Part shown: piece by piece, positions 24,326 to 32,489 of the stretch | Numbering within the stretch: position 1 is the first letter of the stretch | How the letters are laid out: each line of letters starts with the position of its first letter | Source: Desulfurivibrio dismutans | GTDB taxonomy: Bacteria; Desulfobacterota; Desulfobulbia; Desulfobulbales; Desulfurivibrionaceae | Direction of reading: 5' to 3' | DNA: 64,000 nucleotides | Assembly: GCF_029210385.1 (NCBI RefSeq) | Contig: NZ_JARGDQ010000001.1 | Location: 1 to 64,000 of the forward strand | Made by a program: the position numbers and the translations under genes | Notes under the pieces: model-generated | Databases searched by the model: none | The model's input: only the letters and a program-made list of their open reading frames with translations | Told to the model about the DNA's origin: nothing

Positions 24326-24955
24326 TTATCTCTCCGGTTTGGCCGGTTTGGCCGGTTTGGCCGGCTGCGGCGGGCGGCAGGTTTGGGTTTTGTGCGGGGA
24401 GCCGGGCGGCACCAGACGGCGAATTTCCGCCAGGTCGGTTTCGTCGAGCAGGTTTTCCACCACGGTGGTGCGAAACTGATGCGCCACCCCGCCGGCGGCA
24501 ATCAGGGCAATAGAACGCCGGATGGCTTCGGTGTCAACCCTGATTCCCGCCAGTTGCTCGTACTTGGCCAAGGGCGCCTTGATATCCATGGCCAAAAAAT
24601 CCACCACCCGGGCCGCCAGCAGTTTTTCGAGAATTTCCGGGCGGCTGCCGTTGCTGTCCACCTTCACCGCCAGCCCCAGCTTTTTTATCTCCCGGCAAAA
24701 GTCCAGCAGATCCGGTTGCAGGGTGGGCTCGCCGCCGCTGATCACCGCGCCGCCGAGTTTACCCCGGCGGGCCGCCAGACGGGCCAGGATTTCCTCGGAG
24801 TCGTAATGGTCGGCGCCGGCCGGGGCGGTGGCGGGGATCAGCTCGGCGTTGTGGCACCAGGGGCAGCGGAAGTTGCAGCCCCTGGTGAAGATCACCGCCG
24901 CCACCCGGCCGGGGAAATCGTTGAAGCTGGCCGGATGGAATCCGCCGATGATCAT
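24326..24955 (-). CDS. nrdG: anaerobic ribonucleotide reductase activase NrdG
   Basis: A 209-residue radical SAM enzyme with the cluster motif RGCNFRCPWCHN (C-x3-C-x2-C, about residues 27-34) and the SGGEPTLQ SAM-binding segment. It uses SAM and a [4Fe-4S] cluster to form the glycyl radical on NrdD. Start at 24955 overlaps the nrdD stop as ATGA; an upstream open frame to 25039 is only overlap. The C-terminus ends in a short tandem AKPAKPAKPE tail from a repeated GGCCGGTTT unit, absent from most homologues. It is closest to the pyruvate-formate-lyase-activating type of NrdG. Confidence 0.93.
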   Translation of the reverse strand: MIIGGFHPASFNDFPGRVAAVIFTRGCNFRCPWCHNAELIPATAPAGADHYDSEEILARLAARRGKLGGAVISGGEPTLQPDLLDFCREIKKLGLAVKVDSNGSRPEILEKLLAARVVDFLAMDIKAPLAKYEQLAGIRVDTEAIRRSIALIAAGGVAHQFRTTVVENLLDETDLAEIRRLVPPGSPHKTQTCRPPQPAKPAKPAKPER

Positions 24956-27210
24956 GAATGCGGCGTGTCGGCCCGACAGGCGGTGCTCAGCCGGTAGTGA
25001 TTGCGGTAGGCGAACTCGGCCTGTTTGCCTTCGTGCCACTGCTGGATGGGCCGCAGGTAGCCCACCACTCGGGAATAAACCTCCGTAGTCGCCTGGCAGT
25101 GGGGACAGCGATGCTGTTCGCCGGCGAGATAACCGTGCTGGGGGCAGATGGCAAACACCGGGGTCAGAGTGAAGTAGGGGATGCGGTACTGGGAGCAGAC
25201 CGTCTTAACAAAGGACTTTACTGTGTCGGCCTCGATTTCGGCCTCGCCCAGAAAGCAGTGGACCACGGTGCCGCCGGTGTATTTGGCCTGCAGTTCATCC
25301 TGGTGGTCCAGCAACTGAAAAATATCTTCGGTGTAGTTCACCGGCAGTTGGGTGGAGTTGGTGTAGATGGGCAGGCGGTTTTCCTCGCAGCAGGTCAGGC
25401 TGGCGGCCAGTTCGGGAAAGCGGCGGGCGTCCAGCTTGGCCAGCCGGTGGCCGGTGCCCTCGGCCGGGGTGGCCTCCAGGTTGTACTGGTTGCCGGTCTC
25501 TTCCTGGAACTTACTTAAGCGCTCCCGCATGAAATCCAGCACCCGCAAGGCAAAATCCTTGCCCGCCGCGGTGCCGATATCCTCGCCCAGCAGGTTGAGG
25601 CAGGCCTCGTTGGTGCCGATCAGGCCGATGGTGGAGAAGTGGTTGTCCCAGAAACGGCCGAAGCGCTGCTCCACCTGGCGCAGGTAATAGCGGGTATAGG
25701 GATATAGCCCCTTGGCGGTAAAATTTTCCAGCACCTTGCGCTTGGTTTCCAGGCTGGTGCGGGCGATCTGCATTAGCTTTTCCAGGCCCTGGAAGAAATC
25801 GGCCTCATCCTTGGCCCGGTAGCCCAGGGCCGCCATGTTGATGGTCACCACCCCGATGGAGCCGGTGAGCGGGTTGGCCCCGAACAGGCCACCGCCCCGT
25901 TTTTCCAGCTCCCGGGTGTCCAGCCGCAGCCGGCAGCACATGGAGCGGGCATCGTCGGGGCTCATGTCCGAATTGACGAAGTTGGCGAAATAGGGCAGCC
26001 CGTAGCGGGCGGTGGTGCGCCAGAGGCGGTCGAGGCTCCGGTCATCCCAGTTGAAGTCGGCGGTGATGTTGTAGGTGGGGATGGGAAAGGTGAAGGCCCG
26101 CCCCTTGCTGTCGCCCTCGGCCATCACTTCGAGGAAGGCCTGGTTGAGCAGGTTCATCTCGGCCTGGTATTCACCGTAACAGCTGTCGCTTTCCGCGCCG
26201 CCGATGATCACCGGCGCTTCCCGCAGGGCCCTGGGCGGCTGCAGGTCCATGGTGAGGTTGGTAAAGGGGGTCTGGAAACCCACCCGGGTGGGGACGTTGA
26301 GGTTGAAGACAAACTCCTGCAGGGCCTGCTTGATCTCCCGGTAACCCAGGCCGTCGGCGCGGATAAAGGGGGCCAGCAGGGTGTCGAAGTTGGCAAAGGC
26401 CTGGGCCCCGGCGGCTTCCCCCTGCAGGGTGTAGAAAAAGTTGACGATCTGGCCTAAAGCGCTGCGGAAATGCTTGGCCGGGCCGCTTTCCGCCTTGCCC
26501 GGAGCGCCGGTGAAGCCCTGGTTGAGCAAATCGCGCAGGTCCCAGCCCACGCAGTACACCGAGAGCTGGCCCAGGTCGTGCAGGTGCAGATCCCCTTCCT
26601 GGTGGGCCCGGCGCACCTCGGCGGGGTAGATCTTGTTGAGCCAGTAGTTCTTGCTGATCTCGCTGGAGATATAGTTGTTCAGCCCCTGCAGCGAGTAGGA
26701 CATGTTGGAGTTTTCCTGCACCTGCCAGTCGAGTTTCTGCAGATAGCCGTCGATGAGATCGAGGTCGGTCTGGGTGACCATCTCCCGGATGCGGGCGTGC
26801 TGGTCGCGGTAAAGGATGTAGGCCTTGGCGGTTTTCTTGTAAGGCGAGGAGAGTAGCACCTCCTCCACCAGATCCTGGATTTCCTCCACCGATGGTACCG
26901 ATGGTACCGACGGCACGGGGTTGGCCGGGGAAACAGGGGCGGGGTCGGCGCCTTGGCTGCTGCCAAACAGATTCTGGGCGATGGCCAGCACCTGCATGGT
27001 CAGCCGCCGGGCCTCGGGGGGGCCCAGTTCGCCGGTGACCTCACCGGCCTTGTGGATGGCGTTGGTGATTTTCTCCGCCGTAAAAGGCACCAGCCGCTGG
27101 TCCCGCTTGCGGATGACGTTAAAAAGTTGAGAAGAGGCGGCGGCCCCGGCGGGCGCGGGCTGGTGGTCGACTGTTGGTTGTTGCCGGGATTGAGCTGGAA
27201 CGTGAACCAT
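24952..27210 (-). CDS. nrdD: anaerobic (class III) ribonucleoside-triphosphate reductase NrdD
   Basis: A 752-residue oxygen-sensitive reductase that makes deoxyribonucleotides. An ATP-cone regulatory domain at about residues 28-145 is interrupted by a Pro/Ser/Val insert with a short PSVPSVPSV repeat. The catalytic domain follows, then a zinc site (ICPQHGYLAGEQHRCPHC, about 688-704) and the glycyl-radical motif RVVGYL (Gly about 717). The ATG at 27210 has a strong AAAGGAG site. The gene lies behind a cobalamin riboswitch although this enzyme class does not use B12; this suggests a B12-dependent class II reductase elsewhere in the genome. Confidence 0.96.
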   Translation of the reverse strand: MVHVPAQSRQQPTVDHQPAPAGAAASSQLFNVIRKRDQRLVPFTAEKITNAIHKAGEVTGELGPPEARRLTMQVLAIAQNLFGSSQGADPAPVSPANPVPSVPSVPSVEEIQDLVEEVLLSSPYKKTAKAYILYRDQHARIREMVTQTDLDLIDGYLQKLDWQVQENSNMSYSLQGLNNYISSEISKNYWLNKIYPAEVRRAHQEGDLHLHDLGQLSVYCVGWDLRDLLNQGFTGAPGKAESGPAKHFRSALGQIVNFFYTLQGEAAGAQAFANFDTLLAPFIRADGLGYREIKQALQEFVFNLNVPTRVGFQTPFTNLTMDLQPPRALREAPVIIGGAESDSCYGEYQAEMNLLNQAFLEVMAEGDSKGRAFTFPIPTYNITADFNWDDRSLDRLWRTTARYGLPYFANFVNSDMSPDDARSMCCRLRLDTRELEKRGGGLFGANPLTGSIGVVTINMAALGYRAKDEADFFQGLEKLMQIARTSLETKRKVLENFTAKGLYPYTRYYLRQVEQRFGRFWDNHFSTIGLIGTNEACLNLLGEDIGTAAGKDFALRVLDFMRERLSKFQEETGNQYNLEATPAEGTGHRLAKLDARRFPELAASLTCCEENRLPIYTNSTQLPVNYTEDIFQLLDHQDELQAKYTGGTVVHCFLGEAEIEADTVKSFVKTVCSQYRIPYFTLTPVFAICPQHGYLAGEQHRCPHCQATTEVYSRVVGYLRPIQQWHEGKQAEFAYRNHYRLSTACRADTPHS

Positions 27211-27242
27211 GATGCTGCTCCTTTACGCGAGGTAGCAATAAT

Positions 27243-27272
27243 AAAAAAGGTGGCGAACCGCCGAAGGCGGCG
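27243..27272 (-). terminator. terminator-like hairpin of the nrdD leader
   Basis: On the minus strand GGCCGCCGCC, UUC, GGCGGUUCGCC can form a GC-rich hairpin, followed by ACC and six T. It lies between the aptamer and nrdD. The stem has mismatches in the lower part. Confidence 0.65.
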
Positions 27273-27277
27273 GCCTT

Positions 27278-27469
27278 GGTTTCACGGCAGGTCTTCGGAC
27301 TTTCGGGCCTAAGCGCTTACCTACTGATTATCCCTTCCCGGCTGGTATGATTTGGCCAGTGGTTATGATAACGTTCGTTCCCGATCACCGCTGCGCGACA
27401 GTTCCGGATTTGCACCGGATTCCCTTTGCATCCTTACCCGCGACCAACCGGTCAGCAAGTTTGGAAACC
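27278..27469 (-). promoter_or_regulatory. cobalamin riboswitch upstream of nrdD
   Basis: Minus strand: possible outer stem GGTTTC/GAAACC, GGGAATCCGGTGCAAATCCG, the GCGCAGCGGTGATCGGGAACG box, GCCAGCCGGGAAGGG, and the 3' GTCCGAAGACCTGCCGTG box. Sequence differs clearly from the cbiK and btuB copies, but all core elements are in order. Confidence 0.93.
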
Positions 27470-27480
27470 GCTTGCACCAC

Positions 27481-27509
27481 TGTATATCGTGTTATGGCTT
27501 GACGGTCAA
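27481..27509 (-). promoter_or_regulatory. sigma-70 promoter of the nrdD leader
   Basis: Minus strand TTGACC, 17-base spacer, TATACA. The predicted start, about 27474, is just before the aptamer. This is the best promoter match in the window. Confidence 0.72.
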
Positions 27510-27527
27510 CACAAAATGTAGTGTTTG

Positions 27528-28406
27528 CTAGAGCCGGTACTTTTCCGGAATCGGGCAGACCCGCGGCACTTGCCCCAGGGGATTTTCGTCGACCATCAAG
27601 GGGCATTGGTAGGTTTCCTCCAGCCGGCCCCGCTCCAGCACCGTGGCCGGTGGTCCCAGGCCGGCCAAGTGGCCCCGGGCCAGCATCAACAGGCGATCAC
27701 CGTACATGGCTGCCAGGTTGAGGTCGTGGGAGACCATGACCACCGTGATCCCCTGTTCCCGGCATAGCCTGGTCAACAGATCCAGAATCATAATCTGGTG
27801 GGCCGGATCCAGGGCGGCGGTGGGTTCGTCCAGGAGCAGCAGGCGCGGCTGGCGGCACAGCGCCTGGGCGATAAAGACCCGCTGCCGCTCGCCGCCGCTG
27901 AGTTGGTCCAGGCGGCGGGAGGCCAGGTGCTCGATATCGGTGAAGGCCATGGCCTGGCGGGCCAGTTGGCGGTCGGCCCGGCCTTCCAGTTCCCAGGGGC
28001 GCAGGTGGGGGGCGCGGCCCATCAGCACCGTGGTTGCTACCGGGAAGGGGAATTCAGCCGGAAGCTGCTGGGGAAGTACTGCCACCTGGCGGGCAAACTG
28101 CCGCCGCCGGCGGCCGGTGGGGCTTTGCCCCAGCACCTCAATGGAACCTTTGGTGGGGGTCAGCAGGCCGGCCAGCAGCTTGATCAGCGAGGTCTTGCCG
28201 CTGCCGTTGGGGCCGATGATCAGGAAAAACTCTCCTTGCTCGACGGTGAAGTAAAGCCGGTGCAAAATGGCCGTCTGCTGAAAGGCAAGGCTGACGTTGT
28301 GCGCGGCAATGGCGGTATTGGCGGCCGTGGTGGTTGCCGGGGCCGGAAAGAATTGTCCGGCGTTAGGCGGCAGAGAAGAAGGTCGTGCTTGCCGTTTGCC
28401 CATCAT
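27528..28406 (-). CDS. btuD: corrinoid ABC transporter ATP-binding protein BtuD
   Basis: A 292-residue ABC ATPase: Walker A GPNGSGKTSL, signature DQLSGGERQR, Walker B LLLLDEPTAALD, and VSHDLNLAA with the switch His. About 30 residues rich in Pro, Ala and Thr precede the fold. It starts at 28406 with an ATGA overlap with the permease stop. It is the last gene of the btuB-exbB-exbD-tonB-btuFCD operon and should power cobalamin uptake across the inner membrane. Its stop lies close to the nrdD promoter. Confidence 0.93.
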   Translation of the reverse strand: MMGKRQARPSSLPPNAGQFFPAPATTTAANTAIAAHNVSLAFQQTAILHRLYFTVEQGEFFLIIGPNGSGKTSLIKLLAGLLTPTKGSIEVLGQSPTGRRRRQFARQVAVLPQQLPAEFPFPVATTVLMGRAPHLRPWELEGRADRQLARQAMAFTDIEHLASRRLDQLSGGERQRVFIAQALCRQPRLLLLDEPTAALDPAHQIMILDLLTRLCREQGITVVMVSHDLNLAAMYGDRLLMLARGHLAGLGPPATVLERGRLEETYQCPLMVDENPLGQVPRVCPIPEKYRL

Positions 28407-29410
28407 TTCGTCTTCCAGAGCAGAAAAATAAAGACCGGGGCGCCGATCAGGGCGGTGACAATCCCCACCGGCAACTCCCCGCCGGTGGGCAGCGAGCGGG
28501 CCAGCAGGTCGCAGACCACCAGGTAGGCGGCGCCTCCCAGCAGGCAGGCGGGAATCAACACCCGGTGGTCGGGACCGGCCAGCAGCCGGAAAATATGGGG
28601 CACCACCAGGCCGACAAAACCGATCAGCCCGGCCTGGCTGACGATCACCCCCACCATGAAGGAGGTAGCCATCAGCAGGGTCAGGGAAACGGTCCCGACG
28701 CTGACCCCCAGGGTGGCGGCGGCTTCCCGGCCCATGAGCAGCAGGTTGAGCGGCCGGGCCAGCAGCATGATCAGCAGCATCATGGGCAGTAACAGTAAAA
28801 GGATGGGCAACTGCCCCGGTTCGGCCCGGGAGAGATCACCCATCAGCCAGAACATGATGGAGCGTAACTGGTCATCCTGGCTGACGGCCAGCAGCAGCAT
28901 GATCAACGAACCGCAGAAGGCGTTCATCATCACCCCGCCCAGCAGCAAGGTATCCTTGCCGGTACCCCGCCGACCGCCGGCGATGGCCAGTACCAGGGCC
29001 AGGGTCACCATGCCGCCGACAAAGGCCAGCAGGGTTATACCGGGAAAGTTGGCCAGCCCGACCATCATCCCCAGAATCGCCCCCACCGCCGCGCCGCCGC
29101 TTAACCCCAGAATGTAGGGCTCGGCCAGGGGGTTGCGCAGCAGGGCCTGGAAGACCAGCCCGCCCAGGGCCAGGGCGGCGCCGGCAGCGGCGGCCAGGAT
29201 AACCCGGGGCAGGCGGATTTGCCAGATGATGGCGGCGGTCACCGGATCGGCACTCTCGGGGTCGGCCAGTAAGCGCCAGAGAGCCTCGGGGTTGAGGCCC
29301 GATGAACCGCCGCTAAGTCCCAGAAAAACGGCGCCGGCTAAGGCCAGAACGCCGCCCAGCAACACCAGGGGCAGGGTTTTCAGCAGGGAGGGAAAGGTGG
29401 GTGTGGTCAT
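28403..29410 (-). CDS. btuC: corrinoid ABC transporter permease BtuC
   Basis: A 335-residue FecCD-family permease with about nine or ten membrane helices. Motifs: RLPRVILAAAAGAALALGG, LRNPLAEPYILGLSGGAAVG, GLIGFVGLVVPHIFRLL and VGIVTALIGAPVFIFLL. The ATG at 29410 is preceded by AGGATAG at a slightly long distance; a TTG start at 29449 inside the btuF end is possible. It should form the inner-membrane pore with BtuD and receive cobalamin from BtuF. Confidence 0.93.
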   Translation of the reverse strand: MTTPTFPSLLKTLPLVLLGGVLALAGAVFLGLSGGSSGLNPEALWRLLADPESADPVTAAIIWQIRLPRVILAAAAGAALALGGLVFQALLRNPLAEPYILGLSGGAAVGAILGMMVGLANFPGITLLAFVGGMVTLALVLAIAGGRRGTGKDTLLLGGVMMNAFCGSLIMLLLAVSQDDQLRSIMFWLMGDLSRAEPGQLPILLLLLPMMLLIMLLARPLNLLLMGREAAATLGVSVGTVSLTLLMATSFMVGVIVSQAGLIGFVGLVVPHIFRLLAGPDHRVLIPACLLGGAAYLVVCDLLARSLPTGGELPVGIVTALIGAPVFIFLLWKTK

Positions 29411-29423
29411 AGAGGATGCTATC

Positions 29424-30455
29424 CTATTCAATTTCCTTAAAATTATCAAGCTCGGAGCTGAACAGTTGCGGCTGGATCAGCCGGGCCAGGATCTCCAGGC
29501 CGTCCAGCAGCCGGTGGGTGGGGCGGTCGAAGAGGTCGGCGTCCACCACATGGATGCGGTTGTGCCGCACCGCTTCCAGTTGGGGCCAGCGCCGCCACAT
29601 CTGGAGCAGCTTCTCCGGGCTCTGGCCGCCGGCCATGGAGGTGATGATTACCACCTCCGGCTGCAGGGTGAGGATTTCTTCCCAGCCGAACCGGGGATAA
29701 AGCGTGCCGCCGGCGGCGGCGTTGCGGCCGCCGGCCAGCCCGATCAGTTCATGTAAAAAGGTCTCTTCCCCAATGCTGACCATGGGCGCGGCGTCCACCT
29801 GGAAAAAGACCAGGGGCCGGTGCTTGATGTGCCGGGTTATTTCCCCCAGGCGGTCAAGCCGCCGGGTCATGTCGACGGCCAGAGCGGTGGCCTGGTCTTC
29901 GGCGTTAAGGACCGATCCCAGGGCCAGCAGGCTTACCTTGATCTCCGCCAGATTACGCGGGTCGATGGCAAAGACCGGAATGTCTAAATTCTCCAGCCGC
30001 TGGATGAGTTGCCGAGGGTTGCCGTCCCTGGTGGCCAGCACCAGATCCGGGCGCAGGGACACGATCCGTTCCAGGTCGGGCAGGACATAGGAGCCGACGC
30101 GGGGAATTTTTTTGGCCGCCGGCGGATAGTTGCTGAACTGGGTAGTGCCCATCAGCAGTTCATCCCGTTTAAGGGCAAAAATCATCTCGGTGATGCCCGG
30201 GGCTAAAGAAATAACTCGCTCAGGCGTGGCCGGAATGGTCACCTCCCGGCCGGTGGGGTCCGTTACGATTTGCCGCTGTTCCGCGGCGCTGGCGGCCATG
30301 GGCGGCAGCAGCAGGATCAGCGCCAGCGTGAGTAGCCACGGTATCGCCAGGGTTGGCCAACTCTGACGGTGCCTGTCGACGTTATCCATATCGGCCTTAT
30401 TCCTCATGGTTGGCCGCTGGGGATTATGGTGAGTGGTGATAGTGAAATTAATCAT
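29424..30455 (-). CDS. btuF: periplasmic corrinoid-binding protein BtuF
   Basis: A 343-residue solute-binding protein. The hydrophobic core of the signal region, LLTLALILLLPPMAASA, is at about residues 41-57, after an unusually long polar leader, so the true start may be at an internal Met (about residue 17 or 23). The mature domain has the BtuF-like DPTGREVTIPATPERVISLAPGITEMIFAL opening (split here as DPTGREVTIP and ISLAPGITE) and RVGSYVLPDLERIVSLRPDL. It lies between tonB and btuC in an uptake operon with BtuB, so cobalamin is the likely ligand. Confidence 0.9.
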   Translation of the reverse strand: MINFTITTHHNPQRPTMRNKADMDNVDRHRQSWPTLAIPWLLTLALILLLPPMAASAAEQRQIVTDPTGREVTIPATPERVISLAPGITEMIFALKRDELLMGTTQFSNYPPAAKKIPRVGSYVLPDLERIVSLRPDLVLATRDGNPRQLIQRLENLDIPVFAIDPRNLAEIKVSLLALGSVLNAEDQATALAVDMTRRLDRLGEITRHIKHRPLVFFQVDAAPMVSIGEETFLHELIGLAGGRNAAAGGTLYPRFGWEEILTLQPEVVIITSMAGGQSPEKLLQMWRRWPQLEAVRHNRIHVVDADLFDRPTHRLLDGLEILARLIQPQLFSSELDNFKEIE

Positions 30456-30494
30456 GCTTGTTTGCCGACCTTGGTTGTGATCTGGATAGTTACA

Positions 30495-31358
30495 TTATTG
30501 TAAAGCAAAGCGAACCGGTACCAGCACCCGGCTGGCCACGGCCTGGTCGTTGCGCCGGCCGGGTTCAAATCGCCAGTCGGCCACGGCGTTGGCCGCCGCA
30601 CGGTCCAGCAGAGGATAACCGCTGGATTCGGCCACCTGCAACTCCTCCACCCGGCCCTGGCGGTTAACCAGCACCTCCAGGATGACGGTGCCCTGGTGGT
30701 GCCGTCTTTGGGCCGCGCGGGGATAAGGCGGTGGTGGATTTTCCCGGTAGAGAGGGTGGGCCTCGATAATCTCACCAGTGGTGGCGGCCGTTGTCTCCCG
30801 TCCAGCCGGGGTGCTTGCCGCCTCCCCAGCGTTGATGGGCGGCGTCGGAGCAATGGTGGTCGCCGTCGCTTGGGCGCTGGTGGGTTCCTCGGCGGGCTCC
30901 TCTTCTGCGGACTCCCCGGTTGGCTCCACCGCTTCGGCAATGATTTGCCGGGGTGGCTCGGGCGGCGGTTTCGGCGTGCTCGAAGCCGTCGGCCTCTTGG
31001 TCGGCGCTTTTGGGGGTTCGGGCTCCAACTCCGGTTTAAGTTCTGATGGTTGCAGTACCGGTTTTGCTTCCGGTTCCGGTCCTGGCTCGGGATCGGGGGC
31101 TGTCGCTGTTGACGTTGCCGGTCGCGGGTCCGTTGCCGCCGTAGTTTCCTGAGTCGGTGCCCGCTCGGGCTGAGGGGGAGGTCGGGTCTCGGATCCGGTT
31201 GCCTGTTCCGGCGCGGGACGGGCACTCAGCGCCAACTGCATGGGTGCTTGCCGGGTGCCTTCCGGTGGCTCCGGCCGCCAGGACCAGTCACTGCCCCACC
31301 AGAACAGTAAGGTATGGCCGAACAGGGCCAGGGCAATGGCCATCAACATCCTTTGCAT
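30495..31358 (-). CDS. tonB: TonB energy-transducing protein
   Basis: A 287-residue protein with one N-terminal membrane helix (MLMAIALALFGHTLLFWWG), a long periplasmic spacer very rich in Pro, Glu, Ala and Thr (about residues 35-200), and a C-terminal TonB domain of about 85 residues starting at ENPPPPYPRAAQRRHHQGTV. The C-terminal domain carries the proton-motive energy from ExbBD to outer-membrane receptors, here most likely BtuB. The start at 31358 puts the helix at the N-terminus; a longer frame to 31415 overlaps exbD. Gene order exbB-exbD-tonB is normal. Confidence 0.93.
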   Translation of the reverse strand: MQRMLMAIALALFGHTLLFWWGSDWSWRPEPPEGTRQAPMQLALSARPAPEQATGSETRPPPQPERAPTQETTAATDPRPATSTATAPDPEPGPEPEAKPVLQPSELKPELEPEPPKAPTKRPTASSTPKPPPEPPRQIIAEAVEPTGESAEEEPAEEPTSAQATATTIAPTPPINAGEAASTPAGRETTAATTGEIIEAHPLYRENPPPPYPRAAQRRHHQGTVILEVLVNRQGRVEELQVAESSGYPLLDRAAANAVADWRFEPGRRNDQAVASRVLVPVRFALQ

Positions 31359-31374
31359 GGTTTTTTGTGACCTT

Positions 31375-31782
31375 TCAATGGTCGATGGCCTCGGCCTGTA
31401 GCGAAACCCGCTCAAGTCCGGCCTCGCTTATTTTGTCCAGGACCGCGAAAAGCTGCTGGTAGCTCAAATCCCGGTCAGCAAACAGCACCACCGTGGTGGC
31501 CGGCTCCCGGGCGGCCGCGGCGCGCAGGTGGTCAGCCAGCTGGTCACGGGCCACCGGCTGGCGATTAACAAAAATTTCGCCGTCGGCCTGGATATTAACC
31601 GTCAGCGTGGTTTCCTGCTCCGGGGCGGCGCTGGCCGATTGCGGCAGGGTAACCGGCAGGCCGCGGTGCACGGCCATGGAGAGCATGGCGTAGATAAAGA
31701 CCACCAGCACCAGAAAGACGATATCGATCAGCGGCAGCATCTCGATTCGGGCTTTTTTGCCGGTTGCGGGCCTAATCTTCAT
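31375..31782 (-). CDS. exbD: biopolymer transport protein ExbD
   Basis: A 135-residue protein with one membrane helix (IDIVFLVLVVFIYAMLSMAV, about residues 18-37) that contains the functional Asp, followed by a periplasmic domain. It couples proton flow, with ExbB, to TonB. The ATG overlaps the exbB stop by 4 bp. Length and architecture are normal for ExbD/TolR. Confidence 0.94.
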   Translation of the reverse strand: MKIRPATGKKARIEMLPLIDIVFLVLVVFIYAMLSMAVHRGLPVTLPQSASAAPEQETTLTVNIQADGEIFVNRQPVARDQLADHLRAAAAREPATTVVLFADRDLSYQQLFAVLDKISEAGLERVSLQAEAIDH

Positions 31783-32411
31783 GATTTCGCGGTGGCTCGG
31801 TCCGGCGTTTGCTCCGCCGTTTTCTGAAAAATAATTTCCAGGCTGGTGGCGTATTTTTCGATGTTAAGGGCGGCGTTTTCGGCCCGGGCGTTGAAGTAGT
31901 TGTAGGGGAAAACGGAGAAAATGGCAATACTCAGGCCGGTGGCGGTGGTGATCAGGGCCTGGGCGATGCCGGCGGTGACTTTACCCGGTTCCTCGATGCC
32001 GGCCGTTTCCAGCATCTCAAATGAGCTGATGATCCCCACCACGGTGCCCAGGATCCCCAGCAGCGGCGCCACAGTGATCATGGTGTCCAGCACCCCCATG
32101 AAGCGCCGCATCCGCTGCATTTCATCAGCCGCCGCCGCCTCCATGGCCTTGGCCGGGGAAAAGTCCCGGTGGAGAATGCCGCTGATCAGAATCCGGATCA
32201 CGTAATCCCGGCAGCCGGCAACCTTTTCCCGCACCGCCGCCAAACGGTCGGTCCGGCTCAACTCCAGCACCTCGTCCACCAACTCCCGCCGCCGATGATA
32301 CTCCACCCCGGCCCAGAAGACGGCCCGCTCGATCACCACCGTAAGGGCGATGACCGAGCAGGCCAGCAGGGGATACATCAACGGCCCACCGCTGTGAAAT
32401 AATTCCAGCAT
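31779..32411 (-). CDS. exbB: MotA/TolQ/ExbB proton channel protein ExbB
   Basis: A 210-residue protein with three membrane helices: one near the N-terminus (PLLACSVIALTVVIERAVFW) and two in the C-terminal half (VAPLLGILGTVVGIISSF and ALITTATGLSIAIFSVFPYN), the usual ExbB layout. It forms the proton channel for TonB. The ATG at 32411 is preferred; a TTG two codons earlier is also possible. The gene follows btuB closely and shares its riboswitch-controlled transcript. Confidence 0.94.
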   Translation of the reverse strand: MLELFHSGGPLMYPLLACSVIALTVVIERAVFWAGVEYHRRRELVDEVLELSRTDRLAAVREKVAGCRDYVIRILISGILHRDFSPAKAMEAAAADEMQRMRRFMGVLDTMITVAPLLGILGTVVGIISSFEMLETAGIEEPGKVTAGIAQALITTATGLSIAIFSVFPYNYFNARAENAALNIEKYATSLEIIFQKTAEQTPDRATAKS

Positions 32412-32489
32412 TTTCAAAATCCCCAGATGATCGCCCCCGGAGAGCAGCCATGTTCGCCCCGGCTGTGGTCCAGGGCCACCGGGCGGAGC

